Assembly (NCBI GenBank): GCA_902799685.1
Contig: CADCBO010000023.1
Span: 1 to 64,000 of the forward strand
Direction: 5' to 3'
DNA length: 64,000 bases
Source of the DNA: an uncultured Bacteroidales bacterium
GTDB taxonomy: Bacteria > Bacteroidota > Bacteroidia > Bacteroidales > Bacteroidaceae
Under the pieces are notes generated by a model. It worked only from the letters and a program-made list of their open reading frames with translations, did no database searches and was not told the origin of the DNA. A program made the translations under genes and the position numbers. Shown one piece after another: positions 55,101 through 63,431 of this stretch; within the stretch, counting starts at the first letter, position 1; every line of letters starts with the position of its first letter.

Positions 55101-55342
55101 ATATTCCTGATTTTATTGCTGTATGCGAAACAGGTACTGGCAAAATTGTAAATCTCATAATTGAGATATCCGGTTTTAGCAATGACCGCTCCGGCAGTAA
55201 AGACATAAAACGTCATTATACAATTGACTATTGGATTCCTGCCGCTAACAACTTAGAGAAATACGGACAATGGGATTTTATTGAGATTGATGACATACAG
55301 AATATCAAGGCTACTTTAATTAGAAAAATCAACGAATTATGA
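52187..55342 (+). CDS. Type III-like restriction enzyme subunit (DEAD/DEAH helicase-nuclease)
   Basis: This 1051-residue protein has Walker A MATGTGKT (165-172), DEAH Walker B at 315-318 (INDEAHHCYLP) and a helicase motif VI region (GSQLLCEQVAGRALRR). Its C-terminal ~180 residues carry a likely nuclease with PDFIAVCE and LIIEISG. It resembles the Res subunit of type III restriction systems (BPTD_3080-like restriction endonuclease). Unlike classic type III operons the res gene precedes mod; the mod ATG overlaps the stop (ATGA). It is AT-rich, unlike flanking replication genes. Confidence 0.85.
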   Translation: MEKSPILNNPYDEPQLHYDVTLDGNLDYSKIVKGRRPYTSNLNITPGGRVDPQLYSAEDFEDNDPNAKFINKIRKVVGDWRNSSYAGATRITRELLNYWFNNPERADRFKLFFCQREAVETAVYLNEIADRDPNIGRSILFELDERRNTVSDDTNDVLPRTAFKMATGTGKTVVMAMFILYNYLNKKEYPTDTRFADHFLLVAPGITIRDRLGVLFIDDSSKWVNDKEDYYHVRQLIPPAYEHQLGGLNAAITITNYHQFEPKVYSGKKASPLDGKLVFKDGSMTKQTDKEDFSVVLSRVVGRNMKGKRILVINDEAHHCYLPKPTTGRTSNDDETLEGTEENEKAMVWYEGLRQMKLLGYRIQHVYDLSATPYYLKGSGYVEYSLFPWVVSDFGLVDAIESGLVKIPFLPTFDDTQDLDEPKLRNIYEHIRGELPKKGIRGAKKAAKEEAERTGKAAVVTGEQAPNLPTLLNSALAQFVKDYESYNKGMRQDGEELMNVFSTPPVFIVVCNNTTVSKEVYKYIAGYESVDANGNKIFVDGHFPIFSNYQNNLPLKKQPTLLIDSTAIDEAGETISDEFKAVFRDEIEQFKLEYAQIHGAGSADNLTDGDILREVVNSVGKPGTLGAHVRCVVSVSMLTEGWDANTVTHVCGVRAFGSQLLCEQVAGRALRRRNYELLAYDSRTGEEIDSKDLYRYNKDNVTYKFPPEYAHIIGVPFKTFKGGTATPPRPPKPQTVIKALPERKEFEIRFPNITGYRVELKDGMINVDYTGLPKFRLDLTQIPTRTIMMTAVTDQQIEMEIDYRDVRDSQIIYNLTQKLISLKYNDPKNGRMFQLFPQLRTIVSNWYETQIEIIGGDGSPEQRRLILNWDLNKVIANIYEGIRMAGTSSERISAILNYYNPEGSTDHVRGITTKPVFETNKSHVNYVVADTSSWEQIAAKALEELPQVKYYVKNHFLDFKIPYSDGSVEHDYIPDFIAVCETGTGKIVNLIIEISGFSNDRSGSKDIKRHYTIDYWIPAANNLEKYGQWDFIEIDDIQNIKATLIRKINEL

Positions 55343-57936
55343 GTATAATAGACAAACCAGTAGATGCTATTAAACATCCTAGTGAGAAGAGAGCGACACT
55401 ACCCACGACAGAATTGGCCGGTGAGGAAACTGAGATCATTTCTAATGAGCCCAAAGTAGCTGCATACCAAGCTTTCAAGCATGATTTTGTACGCGGACGT
55501 GACCCGGAATTATACTGGCTGCGCAAATACGATAATGACAGTGAGGAGACACAGGCCCCTGATTTGAAAGTTGATATACGCAGTCTTTATGTTCACGAAG
55601 ATATTAGACCTGAAATGCTCATTAAAGGTCTGTATCGTATTAAGGAAGACGCCAATCCCATGGAGCCTACCCTGTTCGGTGCAGAAATTCCCAATACCAT
55701 CATTGAGGATGAACTGGAAAGAGTAACTGAATATTATAAGCATAATGCTGATTGGAAGAATCGCCTTATCCAGGGCGATAGTTTGCTCGTGATGAATTCT
55801 TTGCTCAAACGTGAGAGTATGGCTGGAAAAGTCCAATGTATCTATATTGATCCGCCGTATGGCATCAAATATGGAAGCAACTGGCAGATGAAACTGAATA
55901 GTAGAGATGTGAAGGATAATGATGATAGCGTTTCTGGAGAACCTGAAATGATTAAAGCCTTTCGTGACACATGGGAATTAGGTATCCATTCATATCTATC
56001 CTACCTCAGGGATAGATTAGTTTTAGCACGCGAACTGCTTTCACAAAGTGGATCTTGTTTTATCCAAATATCTGACGAAAATGTTCATCTTGTAAGAAAT
56101 ATTATGGATGAAGTATTTGGTAGTGAAAACTTCATTAGCCAAATTATTTACACAAAAACTTCCGGATTCTCTTCTGACACTATTGGCAATGTAGCTGATT
56201 TTATTATTTGGTATGCCAAGGATGTAGAAACAGTGAAGGTCCGAAAACTATTTGTGGAACACGATGTTTCCACTGACACACATTATTCTTCTATAGAATT
56301 AAAAGACGGGAGAAGAATGGCTATTGGTGAATGGGAGCGGGAAACAGGCCAAAAGCTTGATTATAAAAACACCCCGGAAGGAAGCCGTATTTTTATGGCT
56401 GGTAGTATCCAATCCCAAGGACGTGCGAGTCAACCCCAACCTTATGAATACAATGGAAAAATTTATTATCCCGCATCTGACCGACACTGGTCTGCCAATT
56501 ATCCTACTGGAATGGATAAGCTAAAGGATTTAGGTAGAATATATTCTACGGGGAATACACTTCGATACATTCGATATATAGAAGATTTTCCACTACAGGG
56601 TTTGTCTAATGTATGGGATGATATTATGGGCATTCAAAGTAGTGCTGATCCTAAAGTTTATGTTGTACAAACGGCGACAAAAGCAATACAACGCTGCATT
56701 TTGATGACTACCGACCCAGGTGATTTGGTTCTAGACCCAACTTGTGGCAGTGGTACTACTGCTTACGTTGCAGAGCAATGGGGACGCCGTTGGATTACTA
56801 TCGATACAAGTAGGATAGCTCTAAATCTTGCTAAGAAAAGATTAACGACAGCAATCTATCCTTATTATGAACTTCATGGAGATGATATCCGCCAAGGATT
56901 TAAATATAAAAGAGTACCACATATTACTTTAAAGTCATTGGCTAATGACGAACAACCAGAAGAGGAGGTTATTTATGATCAGCCAGTTGAAAATAAAAAG
57001 AAAATTCGTGTAAGTGGTCCCTTTACTGTTGAAACTCTACAAAGTTTTAACGTAACTAACCCAGATGATATTAATCATAGTAATGATGAAGCATCAGAAA
57101 ACCTTTTATTTCAAGAGCGTATTTTCAGTCATTTGCAAACCAGTGGAATCCGTAATGGAGATAAGACCCAGCAGGCTGTTTTCCATGGCGTAGAAGTGGT
57201 ATCAGATCCCTTCTTGAACGCGAAAGGTTATTATAATGATGCTGATGGACGTGAACGTTTAGTTTACTTTCATATTGGACCAAAATTTGGTTCAGTTTCT
57301 AAGCGTGCAGTAAACGAGGCAGTACGAACTTTCCGAGACACACGACTACAAGAGGGTGCATCATGGCTTGTTTTGTTAGGATTCTCTTTCCAAGATAGTA
57401 TTGAGGATAAGGATTATAATTTAGGACAGTTCACTGTTTCCAAGGTTAGAATGCATGATGATCTGATGCAAGATGGTCTACTTAAGAAAGACAAGGGTGC
57501 TGGTTCATTTATCACTATTGGAGAACCCGATATAGCTCTTGTTAAAGATAGTGCCAACGAATGTCACGTGGAAATACGTGGTTTGGATATTTACGATCCA
57601 ATTAAGGATGATGTAAAAGCCAGAAGTGTAGAAGATATAGCATACTGGGAAATTGATGACAATTATGACGGCCGACAGTTCATAGTTAAGAGTTTGCATT
57701 TCTGCGGTGGAGACAAGAAAGAGTTTGAAGCTTGGAAAAAAGGTCTTAATTCTGTTTCTAAACTTAAAACCAAGAAAAAAGCAGAATACACACTACGATT
57801 GGAATTAGAAGATGAAATGTGGGATACCCTCTATGGCTTTGAATCTGAAAGAATACCATATGTTTCTGGACGCAAAATTGCGGTTCGAGTTATTTCACAG
57901 TTTGGTGAAGAGTCTAGTAAGGTGATTACTATGTAA
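55339..57936 (+). CDS. DNA N6-adenine/N4-cytosine methyltransferase (Mod)
   Basis: The methyltransferase has catalytic motif DPPY at 171-174 and the SAM-binding DPTCGSGTT at 466-474. Motif IV preceding motif I marks a beta-class enzyme, as in type III Mod proteins. DPPY enzymes methylate the exocyclic amino group of adenine or cytosine. The protein (865 residues) is longer than a bare methyltransferase; the C-terminal ~390 residues may include the DNA-recognition and Res-contact parts. It is coupled to the res gene by an ATGA overlap. Confidence 0.88.
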   Translation: MSIIDKPVDAIKHPSEKRATLPTTELAGEETEIISNEPKVAAYQAFKHDFVRGRDPELYWLRKYDNDSEETQAPDLKVDIRSLYVHEDIRPEMLIKGLYRIKEDANPMEPTLFGAEIPNTIIEDELERVTEYYKHNADWKNRLIQGDSLLVMNSLLKRESMAGKVQCIYIDPPYGIKYGSNWQMKLNSRDVKDNDDSVSGEPEMIKAFRDTWELGIHSYLSYLRDRLVLARELLSQSGSCFIQISDENVHLVRNIMDEVFGSENFISQIIYTKTSGFSSDTIGNVADFIIWYAKDVETVKVRKLFVEHDVSTDTHYSSIELKDGRRMAIGEWERETGQKLDYKNTPEGSRIFMAGSIQSQGRASQPQPYEYNGKIYYPASDRHWSANYPTGMDKLKDLGRIYSTGNTLRYIRYIEDFPLQGLSNVWDDIMGIQSSADPKVYVVQTATKAIQRCILMTTDPGDLVLDPTCGSGTTAYVAEQWGRRWITIDTSRIALNLAKKRLTTAIYPYYELHGDDIRQGFKYKRVPHITLKSLANDEQPEEEVIYDQPVENKKKIRVSGPFTVETLQSFNVTNPDDINHSNDEASENLLFQERIFSHLQTSGIRNGDKTQQAVFHGVEVVSDPFLNAKGYYNDADGRERLVYFHIGPKFGSVSKRAVNEAVRTFRDTRLQEGASWLVLLGFSFQDSIEDKDYNLGQFTVSKVRMHDDLMQDGLLKKDKGAGSFITIGEPDIALVKDSANECHVEIRGLDIYDPIKDDVKARSVEDIAYWEIDDNYDGRQFIVKSLHFCGGDKKEFEAWKKGLNSVSKLKTKKKAEYTLRLELEDEMWDTLYGFESERIPYVSGRKIAVRVISQFGEESSKVITM

Positions 57937-57985
57937 AAAAAGGATAGTATTTGATTCCAAAAAGAATAACAATAGGAGATAGGCA

Positions 57986-59212
57986 ATGGAACTAAAGCCA
58001 TTAATAGGGGCATATATCAAACACTGGGAATCTTTCATAAGAGACCGAGAGGAATACAAATGGAGCGCCTTTAGACATTTTGATGAATTCTTCTACGACG
58101 AAGAAATGCCTTTTAGCACACGTGTGAACCATTCATTTAAGATGGCTGGAAATCTTTTAGTTTCACCGAACTATTTCCCGTATGGCATGTTGAAGGAATT
58201 CTCCGAACAAAGACCAGACACTATGGAGAACTTGATGGTTAATGTCCTCTTCAACGAAGAGCTACCGCTTAGAGAAAGAATCAACGCCTATATGGAGGAA
58301 ACTGAAGCAATTATGTGGGAAATGGCTGATTCTGGATACGAAAAATGGAAAGGAAGAACAAACTTACATACATACCAAGATGTACATGCCATATCTGTAT
58401 ATCTTGCTATGAGATATCCTGCAAAGTATTATATCTATAAGACATCAGTATTCAAAGTGTTTTCAGATGTCGCAGGTTATACTATACAAAGCAAGAATCA
58501 TATTGATAAGTACCTTGAATTCCTAAGGTTGTGCGACACCGTTAAGGATGAGTTGCTCAAAGAGACACTATTCTTATCAGTTTATGATGAGTGGCTTAAA
58601 GCTAAGGGGTATGAGGATTTCTATTACTGTTTATTGACCCAGGATTTTATTTATGCTGTTAGCCGGTACTTAACCATCCATATTGACAGTAGTGATAAAA
58701 GCAAAAAGAAGGATATTACAAAAGATTCAGTGATAACTGCCGATATAAAAGACTATAAGAAGATAGTTACCGAAAAGGCAAAAACTCATAAAGGGAGCAA
58801 AATTGACTATGAGACTAAAGACAAACTCAAGAGAGAATTGGGACTTGAAGGAGAATTGTGGGTGGTAAAATATGAGATGGAGCGGTTGTCAAAACTTGGG
58901 CTCCAGGATAAAGTCAAACATGTTTCCATAACTGAAGGTGATGGAATTGGATATGACATCTTATCTGTTGAAGATGACGGAGTTACACCGAAATACATAG
59001 AGGTAAAAACCACTACAGGTAATTGCAATTTACCGCTTTACTATAGCGCAAATGAACTTGAGGTAAGCCAAAAATACCAAGACCATTACTACTTATACCG
59101 GGTGTATGATTTTAGGACGATAAAGGAAGCACCCCGTTTGATAATCTTTAAAGGTGGACTGGATAAACTTGAAGGAACGCCTACTAGTTTCAAAGCTTGT
59201 ATTGACATTTAA
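57986..59212 (+). CDS. DUF3883 domain protein, putative nuclease of the restriction operon
   Basis: This 408-residue protein has a helical N-terminus with AYIKHWESFIRDREEYKW and a C-terminal DUF3883 domain (from about 295). In it GIGYDILSVEDDG and the following KYIEVKTTTG give the D...ExK pattern of PD-(D/E)xK nucleases. DUF3883 domains are common in defence genes. It follows mod by 49 bp, so I infer a third restriction or effector component. Its role in cleavage versus regulation is unknown. Confidence 0.72.
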   Translation: MELKPLIGAYIKHWESFIRDREEYKWSAFRHFDEFFYDEEMPFSTRVNHSFKMAGNLLVSPNYFPYGMLKEFSEQRPDTMENLMVNVLFNEELPLRERINAYMEETEAIMWEMADSGYEKWKGRTNLHTYQDVHAISVYLAMRYPAKYYIYKTSVFKVFSDVAGYTIQSKNHIDKYLEFLRLCDTVKDELLKETLFLSVYDEWLKAKGYEDFYYCLLTQDFIYAVSRYLTIHIDSSDKSKKKDITKDSVITADIKDYKKIVTEKAKTHKGSKIDYETKDKLKRELGLEGELWVVKYEMERLSKLGLQDKVKHVSITEGDGIGYDILSVEDDGVTPKYIEVKTTTGNCNLPLYYSANELEVSQKYQDHYYLYRVYDFRTIKEAPRLIIFKGGLDKLEGTPTSFKACIDI

Positions 59213-59257
59213 AACCCACCACCAAGAGCAGCCGGTAGTGGGAATTGGTTTATTGAT

Positions 59258-59515
59258 TCAGTCTATCAGGATGAGGCGGTTTCCGGTCTCATCCAGACGA
59301 ACATGATGATTGAAATCTGTACTACGGCTGTCATTCACAGCCGATATGTCAATGCCCCTGTTCCGGAACTCATCGATGAGCGCTGCAACAAAGCTGGCAC
59401 GCATTGAGGTCCAGCCGGTAACACCGACCTCCTTATTAAACGACTCTACTAAACTCTGATTGGTTGCTGCAGCGAAGCGTGCAGCGTACTCTTGATAGAA
59501 CTTGTTTTTGCTCAT
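59258..59515 (-). CDS. Small protein of unknown function (85 aa)
   Basis: The ATG at 59515 gives MSKNKFYQEYAARFAAATNQ, followed by a largely helical sequence and a C-terminal hydrophobic end (GNRLILID). The longer frame from 59569 adds a non-protein-like start. No family is recognised. It points toward the restriction operon. Upstream of it, 59550-59640 is a G/C-rich, hairpin-capable stretch without a gene. Confidence 0.6.
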   Translation of the reverse strand: MSKNKFYQEYAARFAAATNQSLVESFNKEVGVTGWTSMRASFVAALIDEFRNRGIDISAVNDSRSTDFNHHVRLDETGNRLILID

Positions 59516-59651
59516 AATTAGGATCATTTTGAAGTTAATAATTAAACTACCACATCGTACCTTGACCACCGTGGCATCCTAAGTTGCTCGGTTGGTGCGG
59601 TGGGCCCCAAGGGGCTCCTGCTCTTGATGCTGGGACAAAGATATACAGATT

Positions 59652-59683
59652 ATTGGGATATACGTGTTTTTTTTATACGTTTG
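59652..59683 (+). promoter_or_regulatory. Promoter of the small charged gene cluster
   Basis: TTG at 59653-59655, a 20-bp spacer and TACGTTTG at 59676-59683 match the consensus. Confidence 0.55.
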
Positions 59684-59706
59684 TGTTTAAAGAAATAAGG
59701 ACTACT

Positions 59707-59817
59707 ATGTTAGATTGGGATGATTTTCAGGATTTTGACTTCCAAGAGTTTAATGAGGAAGAGGACCGAATTAGACAGGAACGACAACAGCGAGATAAAG
59801 AACAAAGACGTATTTAA
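59707..59817 (+). CDS. Very small highly charged protein (36 aa)
   Basis: The gene opens with ATG 59707 (MLDWDDFQDFDFQEFNEEED) and ends at 59817. The N-terminal half is acidic and aromatic; the C-terminal half is basic and Gln/Arg-rich (RIRQERQQRDKEQRRI). It is preceded by AGGA-like bases and a good promoter. The next gene begins 17 bp later, so it may be the first gene of a small operon ending with an ADP-ribosylglycohydrolase. Such two-faced short proteins are often inhibitors or antitoxins, but that is a guess. Confidence 0.55.
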   Translation: MLDWDDFQDFDFQEFNEEEDRIRQERQQRDKEQRRI

Positions 59818-59834
59818 GCAGATTGGGTATTACA

Positions 59835-60227
59835 ATGAGACCACTTAGTTCTGAAATCAATGATATAAGACCGTTAACTTCCATAGCTTCAATTAATAAG
59901 TTGATAGCTCTATTAGAGCGAAGGAAGACTGTGCTAACACCAGCTCTTGACTTTACCATCTGTTGCATGATCAACAATGTTTCATTGGAACTGTATTATC
60001 ATGAGCAGCTGGTTGAATCTATTGGAAGGCCTAAATCTAAAATTCAAGTGAGTCAAGGTACTTTAAATTCTATCTTAGATTCTATTGATAAAAATAAAAA
60101 AGCGGGGTTGCTTTCCCCGGGCAATCATGATGATCCCATTAATGTAGCAATCAAGCTGAATAAACGGGAATCATCAAATAGGAGCAAAGTTGACGAAGAT
60201 TTTGAATACGGATTGTCAGATTGGTAA
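59835..60227 (+). CDS. Hypothetical protein (130 aa)
   Basis: I chose the ATG at 59835 (MRPLSSEINDIRPLTSIASI); a TTG at 59823 is an alternative start. The protein is helical with mixed charge and ends with acidic EDFEYGLSDW. I recognise no domain. It sits between the 36-codon gene and an ADP-ribosylglycohydrolase in a compact plus-strand cluster and may be functionally linked to one of them. Confidence 0.6.
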   Translation: MRPLSSEINDIRPLTSIASINKLIALLERRKTVLTPALDFTICCMINNVSLELYYHEQLVESIGRPKSKIQVSQGTLNSILDSIDKNKKAGLLSPGNHDDPINVAIKLNKRESSNRSKVDEDFEYGLSDW

Positions 60228-60270
60228 TTATGACAATTCCCTTTTGATGTGACTATACAATAGTGGATTT

Positions 60271-61464
60271 ATGAGTGATCGTTCCGAACAATCAGATAAA
60301 CTGAAAGACCGTGTATTAGGCTGCATGGTGGGCGGTGCTGTAGGCGACGCCCTGGGCTACCCTGTGGAGTTCCGGAATTGGAACGACATATTGAACGAAT
60401 ACGGTGAAAGAGGCATTACCAGATACAAACTGGCCAGGAATGGAAAGGCTCTTATATCTGATGACACCCAGATGACGCTGTTTACTGCTGCAGGACTTCT
60501 GCTGGGAATGACTCGCGGTTATATGCGCGGAATTATGGGCAGGCCTGATACGTATTGCGAATGTACGTATATAGACTGGCTGATGACTCAGACGCTTACG
60601 GAACGGCCTAAAGGTGATGAGATGTCTGATAGATGCCACACTTGGCTGATGGATGTTCCGGAACTATACTCAAGACGTGCGCCCGGCAATACTTGCATCA
60701 TGGCCATTGAAGCCCTGAAAAACCATGATGGGGTGAAGAATGACAGCTGTGGATGCGGCGGAGTGATGAGAACCGCTCCTATTGCCCTACTCTGCTCTAT
60801 CCACCAGTATGCCGACGGAGACAAGCAGTATATTGACATGATGGCTGCCGAGGCGTCCAGATTAACGCATAAGCATCCGCTGGGATTCTTGCCATCGGCC
60901 GTGCTGAACCATCTGATTATGGACATTATGGACGGTGAGGTTGTGGGCTGTGACAGACTGGCCCACGCTGCCAAACAGGCCATAGATGTTCTACCTGAGA
61001 TTGATTCTGAACCAGACAATCATAAGACTTACGGCGAGTTGTGGCCAAAGCATGTAAAACGGATGCAGGACATAGTGATGCAGGCCATTGATTTGGCCCA
61101 CACCGACACTGTGGATGTGAAGGCCATTGCCCAAATTGGCGAGGGTTGGACCGGCCATGAGGCATTAGCCATAGCGGTATACAGTGCCATTAAGCACGCT
61201 GACAGCTTTGAGGATGCTGTAGTCAGCGCTGTGAACCATAGTGGTGACAGCGACTCTACAGGTGCCATATGCGGCAATATTATGGGTTGCCTGCTGGGAC
61301 GCAGCAGGATTCCGGATTTCTATACCGATAAGCTGGAGATTATGGATGTTATTGAGGAGATGGCCACGGATATTTACACCGGCTGTATTATCAGTGAGTA
61401 TGATCCACGCGATACACCTGAGAAGATGAAGTGGTATAAGAAATACGTCCTTATGAGGCGGTAA
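60271..61464 (+). CDS. ADP-ribosylglycohydrolase (DraG-like) family protein
   Basis: This 397-residue protein has the family N-terminus DRVLGCMVGGAVGDALGYPV and the metal-binding SDDTQMTLFT motif. The second metal motif NHSGDSDSTGAICGNIMG is at the C-terminal side. Members remove ADP-ribose from proteins or nucleic acids. It is intact and 3' of a small charged gene and a hypothetical gene. In a mobile element it could reverse ADP-ribosylation as part of a defence or toxin-antitoxin pair; the sequence gives no target. Confidence 0.85.
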   Translation: MSDRSEQSDKLKDRVLGCMVGGAVGDALGYPVEFRNWNDILNEYGERGITRYKLARNGKALISDDTQMTLFTAAGLLLGMTRGYMRGIMGRPDTYCECTYIDWLMTQTLTERPKGDEMSDRCHTWLMDVPELYSRRAPGNTCIMAIEALKNHDGVKNDSCGCGGVMRTAPIALLCSIHQYADGDKQYIDMMAAEASRLTHKHPLGFLPSAVLNHLIMDIMDGEVVGCDRLAHAAKQAIDVLPEIDSEPDNHKTYGELWPKHVKRMQDIVMQAIDLAHTDTVDVKAIAQIGEGWTGHEALAIAVYSAIKHADSFEDAVVSAVNHSGDSDSTGAICGNIMGCLLGRSRIPDFYTDKLEIMDVIEEMATDIYTGCIISEYDPRDTPEKMKWYKKYVLMRR

Positions 61465-61475
61465 CGAGTATTACT

Positions 61476-62114
61476 TTATTTGAGCTTGAAGTAATATGTT
61501 ATTGTACCGGTTTGGTTTTCTTTACCACTTATTGCATTGAACTTCGTTTTACGTGCAGCCTCTTCTGCAGCACTACGGAGTTGTTTACTAGTTGTATTGG
61601 TACGGTTATTTATGTGAGTCTCTACAACTTCTCCCTTGGGGTTAACTGTAATGGTAACTACCACACGACCTTCGTCCTGAATACCTTTATATGATGGTCT
61701 TGGCATTTCACCTACCATATCACGGCCGCCCAAATCCCAGGTACCATAACCACCCTGAGAGGCAGTGTTACGACCAAAGGCATCAGCTAGAAGTCCATTT
61801 GCCTGTTCGGCTTCCTGTCTTTCTTGTTCGACATAGCTGCTTCCAAGAAATGGTAGTTCTAATGAAGTGAATTGTTTATCGCTTACCACATATTGGTGAC
61901 ACTTGCTATCCGGATACATGAAATAGCAGGAATAGTATAGGCTATCGCTTACCTTGAAAACTGCAATGCCTCCACCCCAGGTCGTTTCTTCACTTACCGG
62001 TTTGCCAAGTTCCTTGGTTAGTTCATCTAAGGTCTTGTGCAGGATCTTATCTTGCGCAACCGCTGTACTTAAACAGAATACTGCGATGAGTAGGGATATT
62101 ATATACTTTCTCAT
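61476..62114 (-). CDS. Secreted protein with TonB C-terminal domain
   Basis: A signal peptide (MRKYIISLLIAVFCLSTAVAQ) begins at ATG 62114, chosen over the longer reading from 62153. The C-terminal ~75 residues (GRVVVTITVNPKGEVVETHI to the end) fit the TonB_C fold. The protein has no TonB transmembrane or ExbB-binding part. It is likely a periplasmic or lipid-attached protein of unknown partner. It is convergent with the ADP-ribosylglycohydrolase gene and lies 48 bp downstream of another signal-peptide gene. Confidence 0.75.
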   Translation of the reverse strand: MRKYIISLLIAVFCLSTAVAQDKILHKTLDELTKELGKPVSEETTWGGGIAVFKVSDSLYYSCYFMYPDSKCHQYVVSDKQFTSLELPFLGSSYVEQERQEAEQANGLLADAFGRNTASQGGYGTWDLGGRDMVGEMPRPSYKGIQDEGRVVVTITVNPKGEVVETHINNRTNTTSKQLRSAAEEAARKTKFNAISGKENQTGTITYYFKLK

Positions 62115-62161
62115 TTTTTTCTTTTGTATGGTTCCTGGTAACAATGTTGTCAATGCATATC

Positions 62162-62689
62162 TTAACGACCTATATATTCGCTATCAGCCCATCCCTGTAC
62201 TAAGATTTTTGTATCATTATAAAGGATAAAGAAGGAGTACCTAAAATGAATTGGTACTGGTTGCTTGGTCTTTTTATATTGTTTCTTTATTGCCTTTGCG
62301 TCATAGCCTTTGCTAGCTGGACTAGTTCTTAATAACTGAGCATCTGAATCATTCTTATATATTATTCGTAATGGATCCTTCCGAATTGATTCATCAGTCG
62401 GCACAAGATATGTTTGTTGTCCATTTACATAATAAAAAAACGAAGACCAATCTACTTTGAATACAAAGTCATCACTGTTATAAATAGACACATAGGTCTC
62501 ATCTGTACCTGCGAAAAAATGAATCCAGATTTTCTCAAAACCCGCCAAGAGGGTTGAATCTTTTGATCCTACATCAACCCTCAACGTTTTACTAAAATCG
62601 CAACTATATAATTCTCTTAAGCTTACTTGTGAGAAGACTGACACCGGTATTGATGCGATCAAAGCAAGCACTAATAGATACTTTCTCAT
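62162..62689 (-). CDS. Secreted hypothetical protein (175 aa)
   Basis: The start at 62689 gives a signal peptide (MRKYLLVLALIASIPVSVFS), very similar to the one of the downstream TonB_C protein. The rest is beta-rich with acidic and aromatic residues (VDWSSFFYYVNGQQTYLV) and contains no known domain. It is a periplasmic or surface protein. The two genes are on the same strand and probably form a pair. Confidence 0.65.
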   Translation of the reverse strand: MRKYLLVLALIASIPVSVFSQVSLRELYSCDFSKTLRVDVGSKDSTLLAGFEKIWIHFFAGTDETYVSIYNSDDFVFKVDWSSFFYYVNGQQTYLVPTDESIRKDPLRIIYKNDSDAQLLRTSPASKGYDAKAIKKQYKKTKQPVPIHFRYSFFILYNDTKILVQGWADSEYIGR

Positions 62690-62841
62690 AAGGTCCTTTT
62701 TTTTTACAAAGATATTACTTTCCTTTCCTAAAGTAGCCAAATATCTCGCCACAAATCCATATAATGGCGCCTATGACAATTAGAACAGACATTGTGTATG
62801 ATTGTTTGTGTTTTCAAATATAGGTATTTTTTGATAATCTG

Positions 62842-63246
62842 TTATTTGCGGAGGAGGACTTTGAGGAAGGATTCGGGCAGATAGACGTTGGGGAGGTCTT
62901 TGGCATCGGCAAAGAAGGGGGCGATTTCATCGGCCGTGTAGCCGGCTATGCCGCAGCCTATGGGGGTTACGAGGAAGGTGTATTCTTGGTGCTGACGGGC
63001 GAAGGCGATGAAGCGGTCTACGGCGGCGCGGGTGCTGGGGAGACCTTCCATGGTGGGGATGGCGTAGCTTTGGCCTTGGAGGCCTTCACCGTTACCCCAC
63101 TCTGCTCCGAAATGATCCAGGGCGAAACGGGCGGCACCACCTGCATGATGTCCAAAATGGTTGGAGCCGAAGACGAAGATCTGGCCGGATTGGAGGGAAC
63201 TGATGCGTTCGGGGGTGATTCGGTATGCGGAGTCCATAAATTTCAA
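62842..63246 (-). CDS. A1S_2505-like phage/macro-type protein
   Basis: This 134-residue protein matches the A1S_2505 family seen in phages and mobile elements: FVFGSNHFGHHAGGAARFAL, QGQSYAIPTM and TPIGCGIAGYTADEIAPFF. The pattern (FGSN.xGxHxxGxA, GCGIAG) recalls macro-domain proteins that bind ADP-ribose. That would fit the nearby ADP-ribosylglycohydrolase, though binding is not shown. The gene may start at 63246 or three codons later at 63237. Confidence 0.78.
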   Translation of the reverse strand: MKFMDSAYRITPERISSLQSGQIFVFGSNHFGHHAGGAARFALDHFGAEWGNGEGLQGQSYAIPTMEGLPSTRAAVDRFIAFARQHQEYTFLVTPIGCGIAGYTADEIAPFFADAKDLPNVYLPESFLKVLLRK

Positions 63247-63362
63247 TCAAATATCAGAGTGCAAATTTACGATGTGTATGGACCAATAAAAACTAATTAA
63301 AGACCAATAGGGAATAAAGTTGCACAAGTGGCGGTTTTGTGTGTAAAAAAGGGCTCTGAATA

Positions 63363-63394
63363 GTTGCAAAAGGCATTTTTAGTGTATATTTTTG
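63363..63394 (+). promoter_or_regulatory. Promoter of the right-edge gene
   Basis: A TTG (63364-63366), a 20-bp spacer and TATTTTTG (63387-63394) match the consensus. The ATG at 63432 follows 37 bp later. Confidence 0.55.
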
Positions 63395-63431
63395 TATTGG
63401 TCATTTTTGATACTAGATACATTCTGATACC

